From contig NZ_BPTV01000003.1 of assembly GCF_019973375.1 (NCBI RefSeq), positions 352,279-396,158 on the forward strand: DNA of 43,880 bases, read 5' to 3'. The DNA comes from Prevotella lacticifex. Lineage in GTDB: Bacteria > Bacteroidota > Bacteroidia > Bacteroidales > Bacteroidaceae. Positions 1 to 7,951 of the stretch are shown here, one piece after another. The notes below the pieces were generated by a model. That model was not told where the DNA came from. It saw nothing but the letters and a program-made list of their open reading frames with translations, and made no database searches. Numbering within the stretch: the first letter of the stretch is position 1; each line of letters opens with the position of its first letter. Both the position numbers and the translations under genes were made by a program.

Positions 1-2
1 AC

Positions 3-104
3 CTTTCAAAATACAAGAAGGTGAGAACCAAAGATGGTGGTAAATGGGGTACGGCAACCATGCTTAAATATATAGAAGAGCTAGTTGCTATGCTTGGTGT
101 ATAG
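3..104 (+). CDS. C-terminal end of an unidentified rightward gene (cut by window edge)
   Basis: The frame starting at base 3 is open for 33 codons and ends with TAG at 102-104, giving a basic tail that ends in YIEELVAMLGV. It converges with the leftward 178-aa gene that ends at 125. I do not recognise the family and there is too little protein to name one. The last seven bases overlap a 32-bp sequence that recurs inverted near the right edge of the window. It could be a chance open frame. Confidence 0.35.
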   Translation, partial: LSKYKKVRTKDGGKWGTATMLKYIEELVAMLGV

Positions 105-129
105 TGTCTCAAATGGAGGTTTCTTTAAT
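98..129 (+). repeat. 32-bp sequence repeated inverted at 43757-43788
   Basis: Bases 98-129 on the plus strand are identical over 32 nt to the minus strand of 43757-43788. The flanking sequences differ on both sides. The left copy covers the 3' ends of two convergent genes and the right copy covers the 5' end of the TonB-domain gene. It may be a recombination footprint, a mobile-element end, or an assembly artefact. Confidence 0.85.
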
Positions 130-661
130 CAAAAGCAAACTGATATTCTAAGCAGTCCGGATGAAAGATTACTTTCAGAACATCTTTCATGCATTGTCCA
201 TAAATTAATTCCTTTTCGAGTATAATCATGTCAATTGACAGGTCGGCATACTTTCTAATAGCCGCTTTGATCTTGTTTGGAGAAAGAGTGACGGAGAAAT
301 GATCATCGCCATATTTTTCACTAACCAGTAGGCGAAATGGCACATTTTTACTTAGCATACGTGTGAACATATAAGGATAAGACTTATACATTAAGCCCAC
401 AAAGAATGCAGCCAATTCTTCGCCAGTTTTAGGTTTCACCCGCAATGAGTCAAAGCTAACCTGTCCATCCGCATATGCTATATACAAAGAAAAGGTATTA
501 CCAGAGAAAGAAGTCTTGTTTATCGACACCATACCTTTGTCTATCGGACAAGACTTATTGAGTCGAGCTGATATCTCGGAAAGGGTCTGAGCTTTTCCGT
601 TACATACTGTCAGCATCACTAACGCTAACAGTATCAGATGGATAGAATTCTTGACTTGCAT
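125..661 (-). CDS. Small exported protein, last gene of the Srf-like operon
   Basis: 178 aa. The N-terminus is a clear Sec signal peptide: basic start, hydrophobic run IHLILLALVMLT, then a likely cleavage after GKA. The Cys at the end of the run lacks a small residue at -1, so a lipoprotein is less likely. The mature part is about 150 residues of mixed alpha/beta character with no catalytic motif or domain that I recognise. It lies 63 nt downstream of the 256-aa gene, the longest gap in the operon, but on the same strand and with similar low-GC composition. Being exported and last in the unit, it probably acts as a periplasmic or surface partner of the complex; that is inference. Confidence 0.7.
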   Translation of the reverse strand: MQVKNSIHLILLALVMLTVCNGKAQTLSEISARLNKSCPIDKGMVSINKTSFSGNTFSLYIAYADGQVSFDSLRVKPKTGEELAAFFVGLMYKSYPYMFTRMLSKNVPFRLLVSEKYGDDHFSVTLSPNKIKAAIRKYADLSIDMIILEKELIYGQCMKDVLKVIFHPDCLEYQFAFD

Positions 662-724
662 GGTTTTTGGATTAGACGCAATTTATATTAGAAAGACTGA
701 AAGGATCGACAAAGAAAGGCAATT

Positions 725-1495
725 CTACATTTTTTCTATACTGTCATAGTGAAGCAAGAATTCAAAATCTGCAATATGCCCTTTTGAGTGAAGATTTAGC
801 TGTCGATAGAACAGATTTATCAATCGATCTAAGAAAGGGATTCTGCTCTTATAACCAGACATATAAACAGTATGGGTCATCATTAAACTCACCTTATTTT
901 TAAACAGAACTGTATTGTCTGTATCTGTTCGGAACTTATCATTCTGAGCAACTTTTATTACATTTATAATCTCATTATACATACTCTCATATTTTTGCAA
1001 GAGCGATTTTAGTTGTAAAGATTTGCTTTTAAGCGAAGGGCTCTTGATACTATCCAATGCAGTAACAGCACTATTTACAGAACTATTCCAAGGATAGAAA
1101 AGTTTATCACTTGCATAGTCGATGATGTATTGGTCGTAAATTGCGATTTTAGAAAGTTCAGAATTTATTGACTCTATGTTCTGTTTTAGTGAATTCTTTT
1201 TATTTATAGACCACGTACATTTCTTTTGAATAGCGTCAAAGTGAGTTTTGTTTGCAGTCATCTCACTATCAAACTGACAATAAGTAAGTTGAGACTTGAT
1301 TGAGTCCAACTTTTGCTTTTTGATTGCACTTTGAAGTACGGCTATGTCTCCCTCCAACTTGGTTATAGCATTTCGCTTTTCTTTAATGGACAAGCCAGCC
1401 CAAGTCTTATTGGAGCTTTCAGACTGAGCAAGCGACACTTTAATGTCGCAGAAGAAGACAATCAACAAGAACGCTATAAAAAATATTTTTTTCAT
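725..1495 (-). CDS. Exported coiled-coil protein, paralogue of the gene upstream
   Basis: 256 aa. It starts with a signal peptide (MKKIFFIAFLLIVFF, cleavage near SLAQ). Residues about 30-120 are rich in K, E, S and I with heptad-like spacing, suggesting a coiled coil. The C-terminal half shares a recognisable block with the 269-aa product next to it: YASDKLFYPWNSSV here, YANNKLYYPYDSSV there, followed by similar helical sequence. The two genes therefore look like an old tandem duplication. The start ATG overlaps the upstream stop by 4 nt, so translation is probably coupled. No enzymatic motif is visible. The likely place is the periplasm, as a structural or scaffolding part of the operon's complex (inference). 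Confidence 0.75.
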   Translation of the reverse strand: MKKIFFIAFLLIVFFCDIKVSLAQSESSNKTWAGLSIKEKRNAITKLEGDIAVLQSAIKKQKLDSIKSQLTYCQFDSEMTANKTHFDAIQKKCTWSINKKNSLKQNIESINSELSKIAIYDQYIIDYASDKLFYPWNSSVNSAVTALDSIKSPSLKSKSLQLKSLLQKYESMYNEIINVIKVAQNDKFRTDTDNTVLFKNKVSLMMTHTVYMSGYKSRIPFLDRLINLFYRQLNLHSKGHIADFEFLLHYDSIEKM

Positions 1496-2301
1496 CTGTC
1501 AATACTAAATAACCGTCCAAACTCGATATAATCACTAAAGATTAGGTCTCTTTGCCCTGCTTTATATTTTGCAATGGCGTTATAAACTTCCCTTACTAAC
1601 ACATCCATATAGTGAATTCTGTTTGATGTCTTATAATAGGGGCTTAAGCAATATGAAGTGTGTGAAACCGCAGAAAAATAATCCTTAGCAAAGTCATTCC
1701 GAATTTTTGCCATCATATCAGAACGGATGCTAGTCTTAGCACTAACAGCCCTGGCTCCTTTATCGTGTTGAACTCTATCTAAGGTAGCAACAAAGTCACT
1801 GTAATATGAATGATAGCTCTGTAAGATATCAAGTAGTTGCGGATAAGGATTATTTTTGACCCGAGAGAGTACATCCAATGCTGTCTCAACACTGCTATCA
1901 TATGGATAATAGAGCTTATTATTTGCATATTTGATTGCACATCGTTCCGCATATTTTATGTATAACGTATAAGTATCAAGTTGCTTTCGCAAATCAGTCA
2001 GGCTATCCTGCAATAGCAAAATGGCCACAGAGTCTTTGTTTAACGATGCCAAGCCCTCTTGAGCCTCTACTTTAGCATTGCTAAGTTCTGATAGTTTACC
2101 TTTGATGGTTTTGTTGAAGCTAATAAGAGTATTTCTTTCATTAGTCAATCTGGCTTTAATGGTGTTCAGAGAATCCCATCTCACTTTAAGCAACGAATCC
2201 TCTATGCTATCCCCATCTTTCGGTGCGACTGCATTAGAATTTAGCACTGAAAGGAAGATCATTGTCAACAACAACAATATTTTATGCATGTCGTTTACCA
2301 T
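1492..2301 (-). CDS. Exported coiled-coil protein, paralogue of the gene downstream
   Basis: 269 aa from the first ATG; the Met at residue 5 (base 2289) gives a neater signal peptide, MHKILLLLTMIFLSVLNS, and may be the true start. The next 100 residues are charged and helical (coiled-coil-like), then comes the block YANNKLYYPYDSSV shared with the 256-aa neighbour. From the first ATG it overlaps the upstream 307-aa gene by 7 nt, and it overlaps the downstream gene by 4 nt. I see no known domain. Exported, paired and coupled to membrane proteins, it most likely forms part of a periplasmic structure; function unknown. Confidence 0.75.
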   Translation of the reverse strand: MVNDMHKILLLLTMIFLSVLNSNAVAPKDGDSIEDSLLKVRWDSLNTIKARLTNERNTLISFNKTIKGKLSELSNAKVEAQEGLASLNKDSVAILLLQDSLTDLRKQLDTYTLYIKYAERCAIKYANNKLYYPYDSSVETALDVLSRVKNNPYPQLLDILQSYHSYYSDFVATLDRVQHDKGARAVSAKTSIRSDMMAKIRNDFAKDYFSAVSHTSYCLSPYYKTSNRIHYMDVLVREVYNAIAKYKAGQRDLIFSDYIEFGRLFSIDR

Positions 2302-3218
2302 GGTGATGTAGTTAGCTGTTCTGATTGTTGACGCTCAAACTCCTCCTTTGCTTTTTCAAGGTAATAAGCGTCTGCTTGGTTCTTATAAGTTTTGATACTT
2401 GCACTGAGCGATGATGTACTTGAGGCATAGCTGCCATAAGTACTTTTTGCGCCATTGCTATATTCCCTTACAGCATTGTTTGCAGAGTTAATACGAGCTT
2501 CATAATGTTCTTGACTTGTATAGATCCAGCCTCTATTAAGCGATTGAACCTTTGACGTAATAATCCTAAAATGCTGTCTCTCCAATGCCGGAGTAACATT
2601 GGAAAGAGCTTCCATAAGTGATGTACAAGATTGTAAATTAGGCAAGTTACTGTAATAGTGTGCATTTGCTATAACAGATTTGGCAGCAGCCATACCATGG
2701 AAACTCGTAGAATGAGCTACAGACCACGCCTTACGATACTGACCTATAGTTGTTTCTATATCATTTAAGCCTTGGGCAAGATTACCGCAAATGACGGGAT
2801 CACCATTATTGGTTGTCCAACCTCTAAGCAAATAGATATGAGACAGGATGTTGTTAAGCTTTGCATTGTCCCATACCTCCTTTTTGAATTCTGCTTTTGA
2901 AGCTGAAATAAAGGGCGGTACGTATGCTTTAGCAAGGCTGTCAGTTAAGATGCCATACTCCTGAAGGCTGATAAAATCATCACGATAATACCAGCTCAGC
3001 TCATCCATGATATTGTATAATGCAGTATCATTCTGCTCATTACTTTTCTTCAAAGAACTTATTTCATTTTCGAGAAAGTTAAAATGCTGGTTTCCATACT
3101 TCAAATTCGTAGGCGGTGAGACCTTAGTCTTATAAAAGACCAAGATTCCACCTACGCAAAGGACTACTCCTAATACAAGGATTAGAACTTTTGTTCCTGT
3201 TCTTTTACTGTCTGTCAT
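2295..3218 (-). CDS. Single-pass membrane protein with a large helical outer domain
   Basis: 307 aa. A short basic cytosolic start (TDSKRTGTK) leads into one hydrophobic helix, VLILVLGVVLCVGGILVFY, at residues about 11-29, giving an N-in signal-anchor topology with about 275 residues outside the inner membrane. The outer part is rich in Ala, Ser, Asn and aromatic residues and looks all-helical; the last 50 residues (YLEKAKEEFERQQSEQ) resemble a coiled coil. No catalytic motif is visible. It begins one base after the upstream stop and overlaps the next gene, so it is firmly inside the operon. It may link the inner membrane to the exported coiled-coil pair (inference). Family not recognised. 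Confidence 0.75.
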   Translation of the reverse strand: MTDSKRTGTKVLILVLGVVLCVGGILVFYKTKVSPPTNLKYGNQHFNFLENEISSLKKSNEQNDTALYNIMDELSWYYRDDFISLQEYGILTDSLAKAYVPPFISASKAEFKKEVWDNAKLNNILSHIYLLRGWTTNNGDPVICGNLAQGLNDIETTIGQYRKAWSVAHSTSFHGMAAAKSVIANAHYYSNLPNLQSCTSLMEALSNVTPALERQHFRIITSKVQSLNRGWIYTSQEHYEARINSANNAVREYSNGAKSTYGSYASSTSSLSASIKTYKNQADAYYLEKAKEEFERQQSEQLTTSPW

Positions 3219-3219
3219 A

Positions 3220-5193
3220 TTATTGACCGATTTGGTTTATACCATTATTAGTAGGCTTGTTTCCTTTACCTTTTGTTACCTTGTGCACGGTTTTTTCTGC
3301 CGAAGAGGATCCACTCTGAGTTACCCTAGTTCCTTTTGGCTCACTTGAAGAAGGGCTTGTTGTAGTTTCATCTTGAGAAGGCCCCATTTTATCGGATTCA
3401 CCACTTCCTGCCCAGCCAAATGAATCTTCCATATCACCAGAGCCTTCTCCCTTGAAATGTGATGGATCTTTTATATATTCAATGTACTTGGATAATGTTA
3501 TTTTTCCATCGTTGCTGTATGGCTTTACTTTTGACGGAACTGTTATTCCCTTATTCTTAATTTCGTTGATAGCAGCAAGTAATTGAGAGAACTTTGAAGA
3601 TTGCATCAAACTGTCATTACTTCCAAGTCCAATGATGTCATCAAACTTATAATTGTTCATGGCATCGTATAGATTCTGAAGCTGATACTTGTTTAGACTA
3701 TCTTTGCTCCACTGATTAGAATTGTCAAGATATTTGACAAGCTGATTTACGTGTGCAGAGTCAATCAGTGCTTCTTGACTTTGATCCTCTGGAGCTATGT
3801 GCTTATCATTATGAAACCATCCAGGCCAAATAAGACCTGTGAATAATACTACAAAAAGTAGCAAACCACCCCCAATAAGAGCCCTTTTTGCTAAAGAATG
3901 CTTCTTATGTCTATGGTTTCTATCATATCCAGTTCTCTCATTGAGTCTTCTTTCAGAGACGTAATCATATGCTTGATCTCTCTGAGGCTGGTTATAAGTC
4001 CAGGTGGCTCTGTTTATTTGATCTTCTCCATAAGCGAGATGCTTATTAGAGTGCTTGAAACCATCAGGTAGAAGAAGATCATTCCAATCTAATTCATGAT
4101 TGGCTACTTTTTGCCCTGTATATGAAACAGAGTTAATAATCAACTCTATGTTGTAGACAAATCTACATTCTTCAAGAGTAATAAGTTGAACACTCATAGC
4201 ATCCTTTAGAGGAAGAGTACGTAACTTATATCCATCAGCAGAGAATCTAATAGCTGCCTTTGAAAGATCCTGTTCTTTTATGTCTATATATTTTCCAAAT
4301 TTAGACGATTTCTGCATGAAATCAGCATCGTAATGATATGGAATGCCCTTATTCGTTCTTCCATCAACAACATGGAAATGTGTCAGTGGTATACGCATGA
4401 TTATGTCACTATCACGAAGAGCTGGTATTGTCATACCTTTCTTTATAGTAATTTGGGCTTCTAATTCGGCATACCCTTCCTTACTCCAAGTAAGTTTATG
4501 CGTAGTTCCTTCTTGTATACTGATGGTATGGTCTAATTTTATCCCATCTATAGAGAGGATAAATCCTCTTCGATTTTGCGCGGGCTCAATTTCTACAAGA
4601 GATACAATTGGCTTGTTGGTTAAATCAGCTTGAGCTGATGAAAAGGATATACCTTCTCCTTTATTTGAAAGAATAATATATCCGTAGTTGGCGTAGTAAT
4701 TCTGGAAAGGACTCTCTACTATATCTTCAAGAGAATAGTCAGTGCCTTTACCATAGTACCTAACAGCGTAAGAAGAATCATTCCGTGAGGAAGTAAATTG
4801 AGGAAGAGCTTTCTTCGTTGCATAAGTCTTAGAAACCAAGGAGTTTATGGCCTCGTCCTTAAGCTCATCGTTAGAGATTATGTTTTCGGCCTTTTTCAAA
4901 AGGTCAACAACCTCATCCTTGCTAATTTTTACTTCTGCTGGAACAAAAATGTCGCAGCTGATATAATCTTGAGGTCTTCCACCATTAGCAGCTTTGATTA
5001 TTGTATATAGGGCGCCTCTTGTCGTACCAGTGTTAATCAAAGATAAAGCTAATAAAGAAGATGTTTGACTGTTGTAAGGAAGTTTTCCTCGAAAGTCACG
5101 CACATAGTTCTTGATCTCGGAAGCAACACCATATTGCATTGCTCCACGATCACCTCCCACTATTATGTGAATATATATTGTTATCGTATTCAT
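3220..5193 (-). CDS. Large single-TM protein with a cytosolic beta-rich region
   Basis: 657 aa. Residues 1 to about 450 look cytosolic and beta-rich. A first block (residues 1-110) begins ITIYIHIIVGG, and there is a possible Ig/carboxypeptidase-regulatory-like segment around IVSLVEIEPAQNRRGFILSI. One hydrophobic helix, ALIGGGLLLFVVLFTGLIWP, follows a basic stop-transfer-like stretch (RNHRHKKHS). The last 180 residues would be outside and end in a low-complexity Ser/Thr/Gly/Lys tail. Its ATG overlaps the GTPase stop by 4 nt (ATGA), so it is probably made with, and works with, that GTPase. The N-terminal part could be a GTPase-associated adaptor, but I cannot assign a family from sequence alone. 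Confidence 0.75.
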   Translation of the reverse strand: MNTITIYIHIIVGGDRGAMQYGVASEIKNYVRDFRGKLPYNSQTSSLLALSLINTGTTRGALYTIIKAANGGRPQDYISCDIFVPAEVKISKDEVVDLLKKAENIISNDELKDEAINSLVSKTYATKKALPQFTSSRNDSSYAVRYYGKGTDYSLEDIVESPFQNYYANYGYIILSNKGEGISFSSAQADLTNKPIVSLVEIEPAQNRRGFILSIDGIKLDHTISIQEGTTHKLTWSKEGYAELEAQITIKKGMTIPALRDSDIIMRIPLTHFHVVDGRTNKGIPYHYDADFMQKSSKFGKYIDIKEQDLSKAAIRFSADGYKLRTLPLKDAMSVQLITLEECRFVYNIELIINSVSYTGQKVANHELDWNDLLLPDGFKHSNKHLAYGEDQINRATWTYNQPQRDQAYDYVSERRLNERTGYDRNHRHKKHSLAKRALIGGGLLLFVVLFTGLIWPGWFHNDKHIAPEDQSQEALIDSAHVNQLVKYLDNSNQWSKDSLNKYQLQNLYDAMNNYKFDDIIGLGSNDSLMQSSKFSQLLAAINEIKNKGITVPSKVKPYSNDGKITLSKYIEYIKDPSHFKGEGSGDMEDSFGWAGSGESDKMGPSQDETTTSPSSSEPKGTRVTQSGSSSAEKTVHKVTKGKGNKPTNNGINQIGQ

Positions 5194-6803
5194 GATCTGA
5201 ATATGTTTTTAAGTTTACCAATCTTGCCTGTATCAAGAGTATAAGAACGCTCAAGAATAAGGTTCACGACTTCGGAAGAGTCGTAGTCATCGAATAGGCA
5301 GAAGTCTTTAAAGCAGACCTCTCCCAAAGTGAATGGAATGATGTCAACATGGCCGCCATTGATTTCGTACTTCTGGCAGAGGTTTACCAAACCATTATAA
5401 AAGTTCGCATAGCCTTTACCAATGTACTCTTTTATGTCTTCAAGGCTATTGAGACCGTCTCTTTCTGCCTTATCTGATTTTGAAAGTAATACATAGATTC
5501 CATCGGTATCATTGTCTAAAATGCCAGTTCCGTCTATATACTGAAGAGCTCCGTTTAGATATACGTTTTGAGGGAATCCATCGTAAAGACGATTCTCAGC
5601 ACCATATTCAATAACGAAAAAATGAATCTTTCGGTTATCGGAACGGTTGTTCTTTAAAATATTAGTAACCGTCTCAAGATGCTTAGACTGTTCGTCAGTC
5701 AATTTCGATGGGTCAGCATCATGCCAGTACATTGCCTTGAACAACTCACCTGCTAAATCTATTAAGGTTATAGGATGAGTTTTTCCTCTTTGATCTACCA
5801 AGTCAAAACTCATAGCATAGGTCTGTGTGAAGCCTGTACTTGGTGGTAAGTTCGTAGCCTTATCGCTCTTAAAGAGATCTGCAAGCCTGTTCATATAGGC
5901 ATATCCTTGACAATTCTTATCCATTGCCATAGTTCTTGCTACATGACCACTATTGGCAACACTTAGAATGCCACCTAATGCACAGGTCTTACCAGAAGAT
6001 GGAATACCCCAAAAATAGACTTCTGTACAAGGAAGATCTATCTCTGTCAATGCTTTCGCATTAAATGTTAGGATGTTGTTATCTGCAGAACCAAGACAAG
6101 AGAAGAAACGACTATCAATGCCAATACTGTTTAAGTCATCGAAGTCTATAAGTTGATCGTCAACCATCAACTTGTACAGCGTTGTATGATCAAGCCAGTT
6201 GTGATCTTTCTGAATTCTGTTCAGTATATCTTTTTTAGATGCTCTTCCGCTATTCAATGCTTCTTTAATGGCTTGTGCCTTAACCGCCGGCTTATCAAGA
6301 ACCTTTGTAGACGTATCAATTTCAGTAATCTTGTTGGAAAGGACAATAATACCGGGTCCAGCATAAGAAGATGCTTGAAGATTAAAAATAAGCTTCTTGC
6401 ATTCTGACATATGCGGATCATCAGAGGGATGAGAGTCTCTATACAGCTTTAAATCATGCAGTCTATCCTTGTTTACCAACTCCCACTCACTCTCAGCGTC
6501 AGCAACTTGTGCTTCAGATTGCAATTCGGATTTTTTATTCCTTGCCTCATTGCGATATTTTCCACTTTGATAGGTGTCTAAATACTGCTGATAGGCTTCA
6601 ATAGTATTTATCTGTTGAGTCTTTTTCCAATCATCGTCCTCGGAATTTTTTACAAAACCTTCTATCTCCCTACGTCTTGCAGGAGATAGCGATCCTGTCA
6701 TTTTTAGTTCGTCCAAAGTGACGAGGTTAGATTTAATATAGTCGGCTAGCTCTTCTGAAGTGTAGCTTTCTACATTGTCTAATATGTCTTCTTTTGTTAG
6801 CAT
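5190..6803 (-). CDS. P-loop GTPase-like switch protein with a helical N-terminal region
   Basis: 537 aa. Residues 1-200 are helical and repeat-like (EAYQQYLDTYQSGKYRNEA resembles a TPR-type helical pair), a probable interaction region. The P-loop domain starts near residue 263: EVYFWGIPSSGKTCALGG carries the Walker A motif GIPSSGKT. ITLIDLAGE further on fits a Walker B/G3 motif (DLAG), and LLSKSDK fits a G4-type base-recognition motif (usual N/TKxD, here SKSD). This combination suggests a GTPase of the TRAFAC type rather than an AAA ATPase. It has no membrane segment. It sits between two membrane-protein genes, 15 nt after one and overlapping the other by 4 nt. Likely role: a nucleotide switch for the envelope complex. 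Confidence 0.8.
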   Translation of the reverse strand: MLTKEDILDNVESYTSEELADYIKSNLVTLDELKMTGSLSPARRREIEGFVKNSEDDDWKKTQQINTIEAYQQYLDTYQSGKYRNEARNKKSELQSEAQVADAESEWELVNKDRLHDLKLYRDSHPSDDPHMSECKKLIFNLQASSYAGPGIIVLSNKITEIDTSTKVLDKPAVKAQAIKEALNSGRASKKDILNRIQKDHNWLDHTTLYKLMVDDQLIDFDDLNSIGIDSRFFSCLGSADNNILTFNAKALTEIDLPCTEVYFWGIPSSGKTCALGGILSVANSGHVARTMAMDKNCQGYAYMNRLADLFKSDKATNLPPSTGFTQTYAMSFDLVDQRGKTHPITLIDLAGELFKAMYWHDADPSKLTDEQSKHLETVTNILKNNRSDNRKIHFFVIEYGAENRLYDGFPQNVYLNGALQYIDGTGILDNDTDGIYVLLSKSDKAERDGLNSLEDIKEYIGKGYANFYNGLVNLCQKYEINGGHVDIIPFTLGEVCFKDFCLFDDYDSSEVVNLILERSYTLDTGKIGKLKNIFRS

Positions 6804-6818
6804 TATATTATATGTTGT

Positions 6819-7934
6819 TTATTCCATTCTTATTCTTCCATGAAGTCCTCCTCTTTGACGAGGCTGATTGACTTGTGCCTTTTCTTGAGTATCTTGTTCC
6901 TGGACCTGAGCGTCTCTAACTTGTCTCCTATGCTCAAATCTGTTAGTTTCTTTTTGAAACCCAACAAGATATTCGTCAGAATCCCTTATAGTTCTGTGTA
7001 CACCTTCTTGACCGAATAGCCTATAAATATTCTTTGTATTACGTCTCTGTATGAAGTAAGGGAACAATAAGAGAATATAACAAAGAATGCCCGTTATTAT
7101 AGCTGTCGGAGTTGGAGATGACGATTCAGTATACAAACCTTTCAAATTATCCAACGCTGTCTCTACCTTGGAAATTTCTTTTCCATGATCAGAATAGATT
7201 TGAACAGTATTATAGCCTTTGTACTCTTCATTGTTTATCTTTTTGGCAGCAAATGAAGCCAAGTCTTTATTCCAACTTCCCATTGAAGTCTTGATTTGCT
7301 TTATGTTGCCGATGATAAAAACGTTCCATACGCTTGCTCCTTTGACATTGTCTATCCAGTCTGTTGCGGTCGTTTTCAGGCTGTCATAGTTGCTTGATAA
7401 CAATTGAAGTTCAAGTTCTTTGACCATCAGTCTTTTCTGCTCATTGTCGTTTCTTCCTGTAAGCCCTAAGTCTCTATACTCTTGTGGTCTAAGATTCTTA
7501 TTGCTTACAACCCGGTTGAGCATTGACTCATAGTTATCAATACGTTTGTGAGCATATTCATCATAGTCTGTGAACATATTCTTTGATAGCTCAATAGCAC
7601 TGTCAAACTGTTTAGTTATCTCATCACCATCCTTAAATACGGTCCAAAAATGAGAGTAAGGAATCATGCAGATAATAAAGACTATAGGAGAAGCATACAT
7701 GAATATACGTTCCCAAACTATACTCTTCCTAAACTTCTCGTCAACGCCTTTCATATATTGTGCACCGATAAAGAAGAGCATAAGTACAATTAAAATAATT
7801 GTAGTCCCTATTCCCGCCTTGCTGAAATTACCATCAGATTCATAGGTTACACCCATAAAGGTAATGTAGCCGATGAATATTAGGACAAGGAAAGCCACTA
7901 TGTGACCCCATGAGAATTTTAGTTTCTTATTCAT
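6819..7934 (-). CDS. Four-TM integral membrane protein of the Srf-like operon
   Basis: 371 aa. Four hydrophobic helices are visible: HIVAFLVLIFIGYITFMGV (about 11-30), TTIILIVLMLFFIGAQY (about 44-60), MYASPIVFIICMIPYSHFW (about 79-97) and AIITGILCYILLLFPYFI (about 277-294). Between helices 3 and 4 is a 180-residue charged, helical loop, probably periplasmic. The C-terminal 70 residues are Arg/Gln-rich (RRNTKNIYR..., ending RQRGGLHGRIRME) and probably cytosolic. No transporter or enzyme motif is visible. It lies 17 nt after the protease gene and 15 nt before the GTPase gene. It is a candidate membrane platform connecting the cytosolic GTPases to the periplasmic parts (inference). Confidence 0.75.
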   Translation of the reverse strand: MNKKLKFSWGHIVAFLVLIFIGYITFMGVTYESDGNFSKAGIGTTIILIVLMLFFIGAQYMKGVDEKFRKSIVWERIFMYASPIVFIICMIPYSHFWTVFKDGDEITKQFDSAIELSKNMFTDYDEYAHKRIDNYESMLNRVVSNKNLRPQEYRDLGLTGRNDNEQKRLMVKELELQLLSSNYDSLKTTATDWIDNVKGASVWNVFIIGNIKQIKTSMGSWNKDLASFAAKKINNEEYKGYNTVQIYSDHGKEISKVETALDNLKGLYTESSSPTPTAIITGILCYILLLFPYFIQRRNTKNIYRLFGQEGVHRTIRDSDEYLVGFQKETNRFEHRRQVRDAQVQEQDTQEKAQVNQPRQRGGLHGRIRME

Positions 7935-7951
7935 ATTTTACTTTGTTCTTA

